The notes under the pieces were generated by a model that was not told the DNA's origin, did no database searches, and saw only the letters and a list, made by a program, of their open reading frames with translations. Source: Methanolobus bombayensis (lineage in GTDB: Archaea > Halobacteriota > Methanosarcinia > Methanosarcinales > Methanosarcinaceae). Taken from it: a stretch of 64,000 nucleotides of DNA. The stretch is from contig NZ_JAGGKD010000003.1 in the NCBI RefSeq assembly GCF_017873415.1, positions 186,001 through 250,000 on the forward strand, read 5' to 3'. The translations under genes and the position numbers were made by a program. Shown in pieces: positions 56,040 to 64,000 of this stretch (position 1 is its first letter; each line of letters opens with the position of its first letter).

Positions 56040-56594
56040 ATGGTAACAGATAATATTCAGATAAGGAAAGCAAAAGACTCAGATTTTAACGATATAATGG
56101 AAATTGAAAAAGAGGCTTTTGGATCCGAGGAAGAAGCAAATCTTGTATCCCAGCTTTTGGAAGATAAAAGCGCAGAACCATTAATATCTTTGTTAGCTTT
56201 TAAGAAAGAAGAAGCAGTTGGACATATTCTTTTCACAAAAGCAACTATTGATGGGAATATAACATCACCATTAGTTTACATTCTTGCACCTATGGCAGTT
56301 AAACCGAAACATCAGAGACAAGGAATTGGTGGTATGTTAATTAATGAGGGATTGAATAAGTTAAAAACAATTGGTGCTGAAATGGTTTTTGTTCTCGGAC
56401 ATGAAAGCTATTATCCAAGATACGGATTTAAGAAGGATGCCGGAAGTATGGGTTTTGCTGCAACTTATCCGATTCCGGATGAACATGCAGGTGCATGGAT
56501 GATCTATCCTTTAAGCACAGGAGCAACTGATGGATTTAAGGGCAGGGTTGTTTGTGCAGATGCTTTGAATAAACCAGAGTATTGGGGAGAATAA
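56040..56594 (+). CDS. GNAT family N-acetyltransferase
   Basis: A 184-residue acetyltransferase: IRKAKDSDFNDIMEIEKEAF at the start, acetyl-CoA loop QRQGIGGMLINEGL preceded by LAPMAVKPKH, and a YYPRYGFKKDAG segment typical of the YhbS-like (COG3153) subgroup. The acceptor substrate is unknown. I use the ATG at 56040; the longer frame to 55968 overlaps the upstream remnant. It lies at the edge of the decayed AT-rich segment and its own codon use is AT-rich, so acquisition by transfer is possible. Confidence 0.88.
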   Translation: MVTDNIQIRKAKDSDFNDIMEIEKEAFGSEEEANLVSQLLEDKSAEPLISLLAFKKEEAVGHILFTKATIDGNITSPLVYILAPMAVKPKHQRQGIGGMLINEGLNKLKTIGAEMVFVLGHESYYPRYGFKKDAGSMGFAATYPIPDEHAGAWMIYPLSTGATDGFKGRVVCADALNKPEYWGE

Positions 56595-56765
56595 AAAATT
56601 ATTGAACTAACATTTACTAAATAAAAATGTTATATTTTTTAATACAAACACTAACATTTGATTTTTAGATGTCCCTTGTATTTTCTTGCTTTTTCAATCA
56701 ACAGAAAATTCTTAATTTAGAACAAAAATTCCGTTTTTTGGCTTACCTATTACCCTAATAGTAAA

Positions 56766-56837
56766 AGCCTCGGGCGGGATTTGAACCCGCGACCTCGTCC
56801 TTACCAAGGACGCGCTATACCCCTAAGCCACCGAGGC
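56766..56837 (-). tRNA. trnT: tRNA-Thr (GGT)
   Basis: A 72-nt cloverleaf. The acceptor stem GCCTCGG/CCGAGGC is perfect, the anticodon stem is CGTCC/GGACG, the loop TTGGTAA has anticodon GGT, and the T-arm is GCGGG-TTCAAAT-CCCGC. The discriminator is T, as archaeal tRNA-Thr uses. No intron, and CCA is not encoded. A GGGG/CCCC hairpin (near 56855-56870) separates it from the chorismate-lyase-like gene upstream. Confidence 0.96.
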
Positions 56838-56912
56838 ACAGAATGAGTATTGGGGTGCTCTCCCCTAATACACAGAATCAATTAATAAGCTTTCGGTTGG
56901 AAGAGAGATGAT

Positions 56913-57419
56913 TTATAAGCACCAGCGATCATCAACAGGGAACTTCTCATTGATCCACATAAGGACGCCGTTGTGATGAACGATCCTGTAGCTTCTGGAA
57001 AGAACTTTTTCAGATCCAAAGAGAGTGTCATTCTCCACAATTTCGATATTCTCAAAATCCCTGCGTGTTTCAATATCATGATCACGAAGTATCCTGCCTA
57101 TCGGAATGTCCGCTTTCATCATATCACTGCGCACACCCTCAGGCATTTTCTCAATTGCAGAGAGTGAACGGGCAAACACATAAGGTATATCGCCTGCTGT
57201 CAGAGTGACAACACGTTCATTGATATCTGAACCCACACTCACATCGAACAGTTCGGCCATTTGCTCATCAGCAGAAATAATGTGCTGATAATCAGTAACA
57301 ACAGCAGTGGGATGCCTGGTCATAATCTCCAGAAGGAAAGTAACTGAGCCATCAGTTCCTGCACATATTCTCAGACAGGTTGGGATATCAAAGCTCTTCA
57401 GTTTTTCAAGAAAGTTCAT
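56913..57419 (-). CDS. DUF98 chorismate lyase-like protein
   Basis: A 168-residue protein of the DUF98/chorismate pyruvate-lyase type, with RICAGTDGSVTFLLEIMT near the start, SRSYRIVHHNGVLMWINEKF near the end and an internal ELFDVSVGSDINERVVTLT. In methanogens this family is proposed to make 4-hydroxybenzoate for methanopterin. The start is the ATG at 57419 with AAGGA 8-9 nt upstream. DUF5611 lies 44 nt upstream on the same strand. Confidence 0.8.
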   Translation of the reverse strand: MNFLEKLKSFDIPTCLRICAGTDGSVTFLLEIMTRHPTAVVTDYQHIISADEQMAELFDVSVGSDINERVVTLTAGDIPYVFARSLSAIEKMPEGVRSDMMKADIPIGRILRDHDIETRRDFENIEIVENDTLFGSEKVLSRSYRIVHHNGVLMWINEKFPVDDRWCL

Positions 57420-57463
57420 ATTCAACTATCCTTAGTTATAAAATAGTGAAAAAAAAAGGAAAT

Positions 57464-57775
57464 TTACTTGGAAACTGCTTTCTTAGCCTGCTTCAGGCGT
57501 TCCTTTGCAGTATAGCCCGTAGCTGCTTGAAGAAAATTTCTGAAACGCTTGTTGGAATCAAGAATAAGTTCATCATCTGTAACTGAAGTATCAGATTCAG
57601 TATCAACGGCCAGTTTCTTACCTTCTAACCACACCGTAACTCTGGAAAGAACACCATAAGAAGTAACGAACTTGCCATCCTCTTCCTTTATCTCACTTGG
57701 AAAATTATCTGTAAGGCACTCGTAAATCCTATCCATTTCAGGTTTATAACCACGCTTTAACTTGTATTCCTGCAT
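57464..57775 (-). CDS. DUF5611 family protein
   Basis: A 103-residue protein conserved in methanogens, with MQEYKLKRGYKPEMDRIYEC, a strand pair GKFVTSYGVLSRVTVWLEGK, then a basic helix (FRNFLQAATGYTAKERLKQA). Function is unknown. I use the ATG at 57775 in preference to the TTG three codons before it. It may share a transcript with the chorismate-lyase-like gene 44 nt downstream. Confidence 0.75.
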   Translation of the reverse strand: MQEYKLKRGYKPEMDRIYECLTDNFPSEIKEEDGKFVTSYGVLSRVTVWLEGKKLAVDTESDTSVTDDELILDSNKRFRNFLQAATGYTAKERLKQAKKAVSK

Positions 57776-57872
57776 TTCAATCAACCCTATATAATAATCT
57801 CCAGATGAATAAATGTACCGGTTTAACTATAAAAAGGCATCCGGGAAACAAACTACATCATATGTATTAAAG

Positions 57873-59384
57873 TTACAAAGTACCAAGAAATTCCTCAGCG
57901 AGCAAAGAAAGTCTTTTCTTCTTTTCATCATTCATACGATCATAAGCTGCAACCATCATTCTCATTCGAAAATTATTCATAAGCATATTCCTGTTCTTAT
58001 TAATAAAACGCCAGTAAAGTGCATCCCATATATTGCACCATTCACCTCTTTTGTAATCACTCATTTTTAGAATGTACTTTGAACCGGAAACATAAGGCTT
58101 GGTTGATAGAGTACCACCAGCGGCAAACTGACTCATACCATATACATTCGGAACCATAACCCACTCATATGAATCAACAAACATCTCCATGAACCACTTA
58201 TAGACTTCATCCGGATCAATCTCGCATAAGAGCATAAAATTGCCAAGTACCATGAGTCTCTCAATATGATGACAATATCCATACTTTATTAATTTCTTTA
58301 TCAAATCATCAACTGGCTCAATTCCCAGCTCTCCTGTATACCACCGTTCATCCATTTTCCTGTGGTGACTAAAGTAATTGCCTGTCATATCAGAGGCATG
58401 ATACATACCCCTCATAAATTCGCGCCAGCCAATTATCTGCCTTATAAATCCCTCTATGCTCGATACAGGAACAGTATCGCTGTTTTTCATATAATATTCA
58501 AGAATCTTCCCTACAACCTCATCCGGCGTTAGCAGACCAATATTAATCAAAGGAGAGAGCACCGAATGGAAAAGAAAAGATTCATCCTTCCTTATCGCAT
58601 CCTCATAAGGACCAAAAGAATTCAGACGCTTATCAATGAAATCATCCAGCCATGGAATAGCATCTTTCCTGGTAGTAGGAAGATAAAAATCAGAGGATTT
58701 TCCGGGATTGGATGGAAAAGTATTCTCCACAATATTGATCAGGTCCTCTGTATGGGAAGTTCTCTTAACACGTATAATCCCCGGAACATTGACCGAATCA
58801 GGCAAAGGTTTCCTGTTCTCCTGATCAAAGTTCCATTTACCACCTTCAGGCTTGTCTTTTTCATCAATGAGAACTCCAAATTTCCTGCGCTGGGAAATAT
58901 AAAAGTTGTTCATCAGGAGTTTATCCCTGCCATCACGATATGAATTAAACTCATCAATAGTGGTCATGAATCCGGGAGAACTTACAGTTTTAAGATCAAT
59001 CCCATATTCTCTGCAAATACCACCAATCATGGATTTAAGTCCTTGTGATTCAAATTCATAAGTTATGATACTGTCAATGTTGTGGATTTCCATGGTGTAA
59101 AGGAGTTTTTCCCCATAATTTTGATTTTTGTTTTCACCAATACCATAATAAACAAGATCAAAACTTTCAGACAACCAGTCACGATATGATCTCATTGCAG
59201 AAAGCATCAATATTAGCTTGTGTTTATGATAGGCAAAACTCCTGCATAAACCCATATCCTCAGCCATGAAAAAAAGAGTTTGATTGTCAGGTTCCAGTGC
59301 CTTCAGATCGCAAAAAAGACAATTTCCGGGAATCAGGGCAACTTTTGAATAAAAACCTGACATAGGATGATCAATTAGTACCAT
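57873..59384 (-). CDS. CryB/FeS-BCP-type photolyase-related protein lacking two cluster cysteines
   Basis: A 503-residue cryptochrome/photolyase relative of the bacterial (6-4) photolyase (CryB/PhrB) branch. The N-terminal alpha/beta domain has FMAEDMGLCRSFAYHKHKL. The FAD-binding helical domain has GWREFMRGMYH, GYCHHIERLMVLGNF, YEWVMVPNVYGMSQFAAGG and DALYWRF. PhrB holds a 4Fe-4S cluster with four cysteines, three of them in a loop before the LYW motif. Here that loop reads SDYKRGEWCNIWDALYW, shorter and with a single cysteine, so the cluster is probably absent. DNA repair or signalling are both possible. Confidence 0.85.
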   Translation of the reverse strand: MVLIDHPMSGFYSKVALIPGNCLFCDLKALEPDNQTLFFMAEDMGLCRSFAYHKHKLILMLSAMRSYRDWLSESFDLVYYGIGENKNQNYGEKLLYTMEIHNIDSIITYEFESQGLKSMIGGICREYGIDLKTVSSPGFMTTIDEFNSYRDGRDKLLMNNFYISQRRKFGVLIDEKDKPEGGKWNFDQENRKPLPDSVNVPGIIRVKRTSHTEDLINIVENTFPSNPGKSSDFYLPTTRKDAIPWLDDFIDKRLNSFGPYEDAIRKDESFLFHSVLSPLINIGLLTPDEVVGKILEYYMKNSDTVPVSSIEGFIRQIIGWREFMRGMYHASDMTGNYFSHHRKMDERWYTGELGIEPVDDLIKKLIKYGYCHHIERLMVLGNFMLLCEIDPDEVYKWFMEMFVDSYEWVMVPNVYGMSQFAAGGTLSTKPYVSGSKYILKMSDYKRGEWCNIWDALYWRFINKNRNMLMNNFRMRMMVAAYDRMNDEKKKRLSLLAEEFLGTL

Positions 59385-59410
59385 CAGCTATTCACTATTA
59401 TTTGTGAAGA

Positions 59411-60106
59411 TTATTTCTGCAATACCAATTTTCCCCTGTCACCTACAAGTCTTACACGAGGAACTTTTTCCAGAACCATTTTACCAAGTCTCTTTAGCTC
59501 ATTCCATTCTGGCGTGGGTTCATTGTGACCCTTAAACGGGAGATCAAAATCCGGATTGCTCATAAATTGATAGAGCATAACCTCAGAGGCATCTTCAAGA
59601 TCAGGCAAAATGCGAGACATAGTCTCTTCATTCACATATTCAGGAATAACACGTATCCATACCCGGAGCCATTTTTGCTTTGCAATCACCATGGATTCAT
59701 CCAGGAGCTTGAGATATTTTTTAGTCCTTTCCTCTGACATTCCTGTGAGTTCCATGACTCCTTTTACATCATCCCCTGGTGCTTTTATTTCAAGCACGAA
59801 TCCATATACAAACGGAAGAGCTTTTTCAAGGACATCAGGTTTCATACCATTGGACTTCAATATAATACGCTTTCCAGAACCGTGAAGGGATTCAATAAGG
59901 GGAAGAAGATCTTTCTGCAATGTTGGTTCTGCCCCACCAAGATAAACGTTTTCAGTTGTAGACTTGCCTGCATACTCCACTACCTCATCTACAGTCCATT
60001 GTTTAACAGGTTGATGTATGTGAACACAATACGGACACTTCATATTACAGCCACCAAACTCAACCCTTATCTGTCCTTTAGCATCGGATAGATCAATTAA
60101 TCTCAT
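59411..60106 (-). CDS. radical SAM protein, pyruvate formate-lyase activase-like
   Basis: A 231-residue radical SAM protein with C20-NMK-C24-PY-C27, YLGGAEPTLQKDL (the GGE region) and IILKSNGMKPDVLE. No second cluster domain is evident. It resembles activating-enzyme-like proteins of methanogens. The substrate is unknown. It sits 26 nt upstream of the photolyase relative on the same strand, so co-transcription is likely. Confidence 0.82.
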   Translation of the reverse strand: MRLIDLSDAKGQIRVEFGGCNMKCPYCVHIHQPVKQWTVDEVVEYAGKSTTENVYLGGAEPTLQKDLLPLIESLHGSGKRIILKSNGMKPDVLEKALPFVYGFVLEIKAPGDDVKGVMELTGMSEERTKKYLKLLDESMVIAKQKWLRVWIRVIPEYVNEETMSRILPDLEDASEVMLYQFMSNPDFDLPFKGHNEPTPEWNELKRLGKMVLEKVPRVRLVGDRGKLVLQK

Positions 60107-60250
60107 TCATACACTCCTTCACTCAATACCAGTTTTAAAATGAACATGACAATCTACACTTTTATAACTAACAATATTAATAGTTCCCTCAAAGCAGCGA
60201 TTACTTTTTATGTGTATTCTACCATCAGAACAGAAAAGACGGTGATCACA

Positions 60251-60550
60251 TTGGTAAGAAAACTAAGACTTGAAGATCTTGAGAGATCAAAAAGCAAAAA
60301 GGAATCAAAACCTGAGGAAAAGGATCTTGAAAATCTCTATGATCTTATAATCCCACCTGGAACTCCTTCATATATCATCTATGATCTTGTTGAGGAATTT
60401 GATCTCGAACCTGTAGGCAGGAAGATCAATGTCCACATCGTGGATACTGATGAAAGGGAAGTGATTGTCCTCAGGGGAGTTATGGAAGAAGTTCAGGCTG
60501 CTGAAAAGTTCCTCCATGAAGAACTCCAGGCTTGGATAGAAAGTGACTGA
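60251..60550 (+). CDS. small acidic conserved protein, unknown function
   Basis: A 99-residue protein with a charged helical lead (VRKLRLEDLERSKSKKESKP) and a compact domain that contains DLIIPPGTPSYIIYDLVEEF, then INVHIVDTDEREVIVLRGV and a final helix. I choose TTG at 60251 with GGTGA 6 nt upstream. The frame is open to 60140, but those codons lack a ribosome site and look non-coding. It looks like a methanogen-conserved small protein; I do not recognise a family. Confidence 0.6.
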   Translation: MVRKLRLEDLERSKSKKESKPEEKDLENLYDLIIPPGTPSYIIYDLVEEFDLEPVGRKINVHIVDTDEREVIVLRGVMEEVQAAEKFLHEELQAWIESD

Positions 60551-60617
60551 ACTATTATTTACAAGTGTTATTAAAAGAACTCATGATAACAGGCTGGCTG
60601 AATCTTTTTAGAAGATT

Positions 60618-61589
60618 TTAAATGCCTGTTATATTATCATTGTTCAGGTCAAAAACAACAGCTTTGCTGTTACCATCATAAATATCGATTATCCGGCTGT
60701 CGTTGATCTCACCTATAACAGCAGCCTTCAGCCCTGCATTTTCAAATACAGCTACACATTCTGAAGTATTCTCTTCTTTTGCAGTGACGACATAGCCTGT
60801 TGCAGGATATATCTTTAGCCACTGCTCAAAATCAACATCATCGGGGCATGGAATTTTTCTGAGATCAATAGAAGCACCCATCCTGCTAACCTCACAGAGC
60901 ATACCAAGTGTACCAATCGTACCAGGATTGCTGATATCTTTTCCTGCAGTTACCAGTTTCTTTTCTCCGATCCCCTGCATTACCATAAAACGCTCACGAA
61001 CAACTTCAGCATCCTTAAAAGATGTTGTATCCCAGCTATAAGGTGAGTTCTTACCAACCCGGCCGTCCATGTCATAAGCAACTATTACGGCATCTCCGGG
61101 TTTTGCACTGTCACTTCTAATAACGCAGTCCTTCTTTGCAATTCCTACTATTGCAACCGCAAGAGAATTATAAGGAGTGTCAGGATGCATATGACCTCCA
61201 ACCATAGGAACTCCGAATTTGCTGATACCATCACGAATTCCTTTCATTATCTCTTCTGTGGATTCAAGATCACTTGAAGCCATTACGTTTACCATTGCAA
61301 GAGGACGGCCTCCCATTGCAGAAATATCGTTCACGTTGACGACCACAGAAGTATATCCTGTCCACCAGGGACTCTTGTTAACTATTCTACCCCATATGGC
61401 GTCAGCTGCAAAAAGAATTACATCATCGGTACCAATATCGATGATAGCTGCATCATCACCAAAATCATCTATAACCTCACCATACTCAGAACGAACTGTC
61501 TCAAATATACTAACAATATCTGCAATCGGTTTTTTTCTGGTGACGCCTTCAAAATTCCTCAAATTTGCCGCAAGCTCTTCGATATTCAA
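60618..61589 (-). CDS. methanogenesis marker protein 2 (AIR synthase-like)
   Basis: A 323-residue member of the PurM/SelD-like fold family, TIGR03267. Markers are EVIDDFGDDAAIIDIGTDD, VVNVNDISAMGGRPLAMVNV, GGHMHPDTPYNSLAVAIVG and ISNPGTIGTLGMLCEVS. The ATP-binding fold is intact. The protein is found in methanogens; its reaction is unknown. The start is TTG at 61589 with an AGGTG site upstream. Confidence 0.9.
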   Translation of the reverse strand: MNIEELAANLRNFEGVTRKKPIADIVSIFETVRSEYGEVIDDFGDDAAIIDIGTDDVILFAADAIWGRIVNKSPWWTGYTSVVVNVNDISAMGGRPLAMVNVMASSDLESTEEIMKGIRDGISKFGVPMVGGHMHPDTPYNSLAVAIVGIAKKDCVIRSDSAKPGDAVIVAYDMDGRVGKNSPYSWDTTSFKDAEVVRERFMVMQGIGEKKLVTAGKDISNPGTIGTLGMLCEVSRMGASIDLRKIPCPDDVDFEQWLKIYPATGYVVTAKEENTSECVAVFENAGLKAAVIGEINDSRIIDIYDGNSKAVVFDLNNDNITGI

Positions 61590-61665
61590 AAAAACACCTG
61601 TACAACATTAGTAGAATAAATAGAATAAATGTAGAGCTATTATGAAAATGTTTCAGTGAAAAGGC

Positions 61666-62598
61666 TCATGCCTTCCCACCTGAATGCTTCTTTTTCATAT
61701 CAACTTTAATAATGTTCCTGCGTTCTTCGCTCATCTGCGACATATCCTGTCCAATAAGTCCGTATGCGTCGGACCTGCACTGGCGACAATGTCTCATCTG
61801 CTGAACATAAGGTGCACACTTGTCCTGAACAGCCTTACATTCTGCCGGTGTTGGTGCTGTCCTGTCAACAAACTTTGCCTGGCAGATAAGTGGCATCACA
61901 TTCATTATAAATACACCAAGTTCATTGATCTTCTGGGCAAGCTTAACAATATGCTCATCATTTATACCGGGTACAAGAACTGTATTGATCTTTACCACAA
62001 GACCTGCCTCTACAGCCATCTTGATGCCTTTAAGCTGGTTCTTAACCATTATCTCACCAGCTTCAAGACCACGGTAAACTTTTCCCTTATAAGATACGTG
62101 ACTGACCAGCTGAGCCTCTATCTCAGGATCAATGGCATTCATCGTCACTGTCAAGGTGGTGACCCCAACTCTTAGAAGGTCGGGCATCTTATCAGGGAGA
62201 TTCAACCCATTTGTACTCAGACAGAGAGTTACATCAGGGAATTCGTTCTTGATTAGATCCAGTGTTTCAAAGGTCTCGTCATTAGCAAGCGGATCTCCTG
62301 GTCCTGCAACACCAACTACCTTTATGAATGGATAAGCATCCAGTACCTGCCTTGTCTTTTCAAGAGCTGCCTGCGGGGTGAGTACTTCACTGGTAACACC
62401 CGGTCTGCTCTCATTTACGCAGTCAAACTTACGATCACAATAATTACATTGAATATTGCATTTCGGAGCTACTGCAAGGTGAATTCGGCCAAACTTATGT
62501 TGAGCCTCTTTGGAATAACAAGGATGTTGTGATATTATCCTCTTGATATCTTCATCCCTAGAAACTTCTATTTCGCAATCATCTTTCTCATTTTCCAT
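61666..62598 (-). CDS. nifB: NifB-type radical SAM protein (nitrogenase cofactor maturation)
   Basis: A 310-residue radical SAM protein with C47-NIQ-C51-NY-C54 and the upstream HPCYS motif at 25-29, as in NifB, which fuses two 4Fe-4S clusters with a carbide into the nitrogenase cofactor precursor. The C-terminal cysteines (MRHCRQCRSDAYGL) supply extra cluster ligands. The NifX-like domain of bacterial NifB is absent, normal for methanogens. The start is the ATG at 62598, 8 nt after AGGAG; the frame is open to 62631. No nitrogenase genes are present in the window. Confidence 0.92.
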   Translation of the reverse strand: MENEKDDCEIEVSRDEDIKRIISQHPCYSKEAQHKFGRIHLAVAPKCNIQCNYCDRKFDCVNESRPGVTSEVLTPQAALEKTRQVLDAYPFIKVVGVAGPGDPLANDETFETLDLIKNEFPDVTLCLSTNGLNLPDKMPDLLRVGVTTLTVTMNAIDPEIEAQLVSHVSYKGKVYRGLEAGEIMVKNQLKGIKMAVEAGLVVKINTVLVPGINDEHIVKLAQKINELGVFIMNVMPLICQAKFVDRTAPTPAECKAVQDKCAPYVQQMRHCRQCRSDAYGLIGQDMSQMSEERRNIIKVDMKKKHSGGKA

Positions 62599-62721
62599 TT
62601 CTATAGCTCCTATGGTTCTGAGCAGCTCCAATAAACACGGCTCAATTTAAGGGAAACTACTAGATATAGCTTTGTATAAACTTATGACAAATTTACCAAA
62701 ATTAAACTACTTTTCACACTT

Positions 62722-63066
62722 TCAACATGTACTTACTTCGCACCACTTTCCGTTACCTTCCCACATCTTGACTGAGAGTGGAAAATCAAGTCTTGAAGAA
62801 AGTTTTGCATGAACGTGCTCACACAGGTTCTCCACACTTGGGAATTCAAGTATATCGTTAAGAAGCACATGATCGTACTCCTTGAGAACTTCTTTTATGA
62901 CCTTTTTTATCTCATAGAAGTCCATGACCATACCCGTCTCTTTCTTTTCACCTTCAATTACAATTTCTGTCTTGTAAGTATGTCCGTGAACTATGCCACA
63001 TGTTTCATGCCCTGGCAAATAGTGGGCACTATCAATATAATCAACAATTCCAAGTCTCATTTTCAT
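62722..63066 (-). CDS. queD: 6-carboxytetrahydropterin synthase QueD
   Basis: Makes carboxytetrahydropterin for preQ0, the base of archaeosine. The 114-residue protein keeps zinc ligands H15, H27 and H29 (SAHYLPGHE, VHGHTY), catalytic C23 and the DHVLLND segment. It begins at the ATG overlapping the queE stop (TAATG) and is translationally coupled to it; the longer frame to 63081 is not preferred. Order queE-queD is typical of preQ0 clusters. Confidence 0.9.
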   Translation of the reverse strand: MKMRLGIVDYIDSAHYLPGHETCGIVHGHTYKTEIVIEGEKKETGMVMDFYEIKKVIKEVLKEYDHVLLNDILEFPSVENLCEHVHAKLSSRLDFPLSVKMWEGNGKWCEVSTC

Positions 63067-63782
63067 TATAAACAACCCCACATCTTATGTGTCTGAGGTA
63101 TTATTCGCGTATCAATATCATTAAGGAAAGATTCCTGTAATTGTAACAAAAATCCAGGTTCAGGTTGCATATCTTTCTGTGTGACCGGTTGAAGTATCAA
63201 ACTGGAAATATAGCCGGAGATCGCTCCGACAACACCTTCAATATCATCTGCAGGTGTGTCCTTTGTTACAACGATCTTACAGAAACAATCCCTGTCCTTT
63301 GTAACTTTAAGAGTTCTGAAACACTCAATAGTACTTTCAAGATGCAATTCAGGGTCTTCAAGCAATGAATGAGGGAGCAGCTTGACATCACCGGAAACAT
63401 AGGAAATTTTGTCCTTCACTTTTTTAGCCATACGAGGAAGTGTCATATTCGACTCCAGGTACAGAGGAACTTCCGTTTCAAGTAAATTGATGAAATCAGA
63501 ATGTATCAGTGGTTCACCGCCTGTAAGGGATACCGAGTGTAGACCGGAATAAGAATTGATCATTTCACCGACCTTTTCAGCAATCAGAGGATTTTCAAAC
63601 TCATGGAACTCATTGGATCCGGGAACAGCTTCAAACCTGCAAACCTTTGTAACTTCAACAGGAGTATCGCAATAATTGCATTTCAGGTTACATCCGGTAA
63701 ACCGAACAAAAGCCTGCCTGAATCCCACATATGGACCTTCACCCTGTACTGAACAGAATACTTCACTAAGAGAAGCCTGCAT
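63066..63782 (-). CDS. queE: 7-carboxy-7-deazaguanine synthase QueE
   Basis: Radical SAM enzyme of preQ0 synthesis, 238 residues. The cluster motif is C31-NLK-C35-NY-C38-DTP, preceded by FCSVQGEGPYVGFRQAFVRF, and GGEPL follows. Q-x-T-x-K-D near the C-terminus (LQPVTQKDMQ) is usual for the family. Its start overlaps the stop of the upstream gene (TAATG) and its stop overlaps queD, so all three are coupled. Confidence 0.94.
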   Translation of the reverse strand: MQASLSEVFCSVQGEGPYVGFRQAFVRFTGCNLKCNYCDTPVEVTKVCRFEAVPGSNEFHEFENPLIAEKVGEMINSYSGLHSVSLTGGEPLIHSDFINLLETEVPLYLESNMTLPRMAKKVKDKISYVSGDVKLLPHSLLEDPELHLESTIECFRTLKVTKDRDCFCKIVVTKDTPADDIEGVVGAISGYISSLILQPVTQKDMQPEPGFLLQLQESFLNDIDTRIIPQTHKMWGCL

Positions 63783-64000
63783 TATATCACATCCAATGGT
63801 CTGGATTTGCGAAGATCTTTCTCAATATCAATGAATTCATTGTAATATCGCTTTGCTATTTTGTCCATCAGGCCTGCAACATCATCGTTGCCAAGTCCAA
63901 GGTCTTCAAAACTGCCATAGAAATCGTGAACAACATTAATCCCAAAATGAATCTTCTGTGATACTGCCGATGTGCTTGCGATGGACACTGTTAGCTTTTT
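63782..64000 (-). CDS. unidentified protein, C-terminal part, upstream of queE
   Basis: The frame is open from the right window edge to TAA 63782, giving at least 72 C-terminal residues: KKLTVSIASTSAVSQKIHFG, then INVVHDFYGSFEDLGLGNDD and a basic helix that ends RKSRPLDVI. It is coupled by TAATG to queE, so it probably belongs to the same pathway or its regulation. I do not recognise it as QueC, FolE or a transglycosylase. The true start lies outside the window. Confidence 0.65.
   Translation of the reverse strand, partial: KKLTVSIASTSAVSQKIHFGINVVHDFYGSFEDLGLGNDDVAGLMDKIAKRYYNEFIDIEKDLRKSRPLDVI

Overview
The window is chromosomal DNA of a methanogenic archaeon of the Methanosarcinaceae, most like a methylotrophic genus such as Methanolobus, Methanococcoides or Methanohalophilus. 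The evidence is a methanogenesis marker 2 protein, a methanogen-type (class 2) seryl-tRNA synthetase, the heme enzyme AhbC, DUF1699/DUF2193/DUF5611 proteins, archaeal ribosomal proteins (L15e, S15, S3Ae), Pcc1, Hel308 and SepF, TTG/GTG starts with strong GGTGA Shine-Dalgarno sites, and a tRNA-Trp whose intron carries a box C/D guide RNA. The genus is inferred, not proven. I see no rRNA operon, complete transposon, CRISPR array or prophage.

Layout. 0-9 kb: end of an L15e gene, a DUF4405 membrane protein, a response regulator with PAS domain, tRNA-Trp, a CobT-like protein, then a minus-strand run of proS, a zpr1-sepF pair, a PUA protein and valS. 9.7-11.3 kb: plus-strand oxidative-stress group (DsrE-like, ferritin, superoxide reductase). 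11.3-22.6 kb: minus-strand metabolic and information genes (ahbC-hemD-sumT for siroheme/heme, DUF1699, hisD, hel308, aquaporin, DUF2193, trpB2). 22.7-32.3 kb: envelope and pilin-like region with a lipoprotein, a sarcinarray-like surface protein, a 1348-residue membrane-anchored protein, and four overlapping small pilin-like genes directly behind hisS. 32.5-40.3 kb: rps15, then a tight UDP-GlcNAc operon (glmU-like, glmS, glmM, second glmU-like), DHH nuclease and pcc1. 40.4-51.1 kb: DNA glycosylase, panE, serS2, a ferritin-like gene with an in-frame TAG, thiE-thiM, rps3ae, zinc ribbon, DUF523/DUF1722, gltX and a wHTH-FAH pair. 51.2-56.6 kb: TPR tail-anchored protein, deformylase-like protein, coiled-coil protein and NYN-LOTUS protein, followed by an AT-rich decayed segment with gene remnants and strong inverted repeats. 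56.7-64 kb: tRNA-Thr, chorismate-lyase-like protein, DUF5611, a CryB-type photolyase relative, radical SAM proteins, methanogenesis marker 2, NifB and queE-queD.

The most notable observation is at 43726-44220 (minus). One continuous 165-codon frame encodes a four-helix ferritin-like protein and is broken only by a TAG between helices 2 and 3. The TAG lies within a perfect 8-bp inverted repeat. In a Methanosarcinaceae genome this is a serious candidate for a pyrrolysine-containing ferritin-like protein. Only 6 of about 65 genes here end in TAG. Other points of interest are the tRNA-Trp intron guide RNA, which pairs exactly to place 2'-O-methyls at positions 34 and 39; a photolyase relative lacking iron-sulfur cysteines; a deformylase-like protein in an archaeon; two diverged GlmU paralogs in one operon; and an ATPase-less pilin-like cluster.
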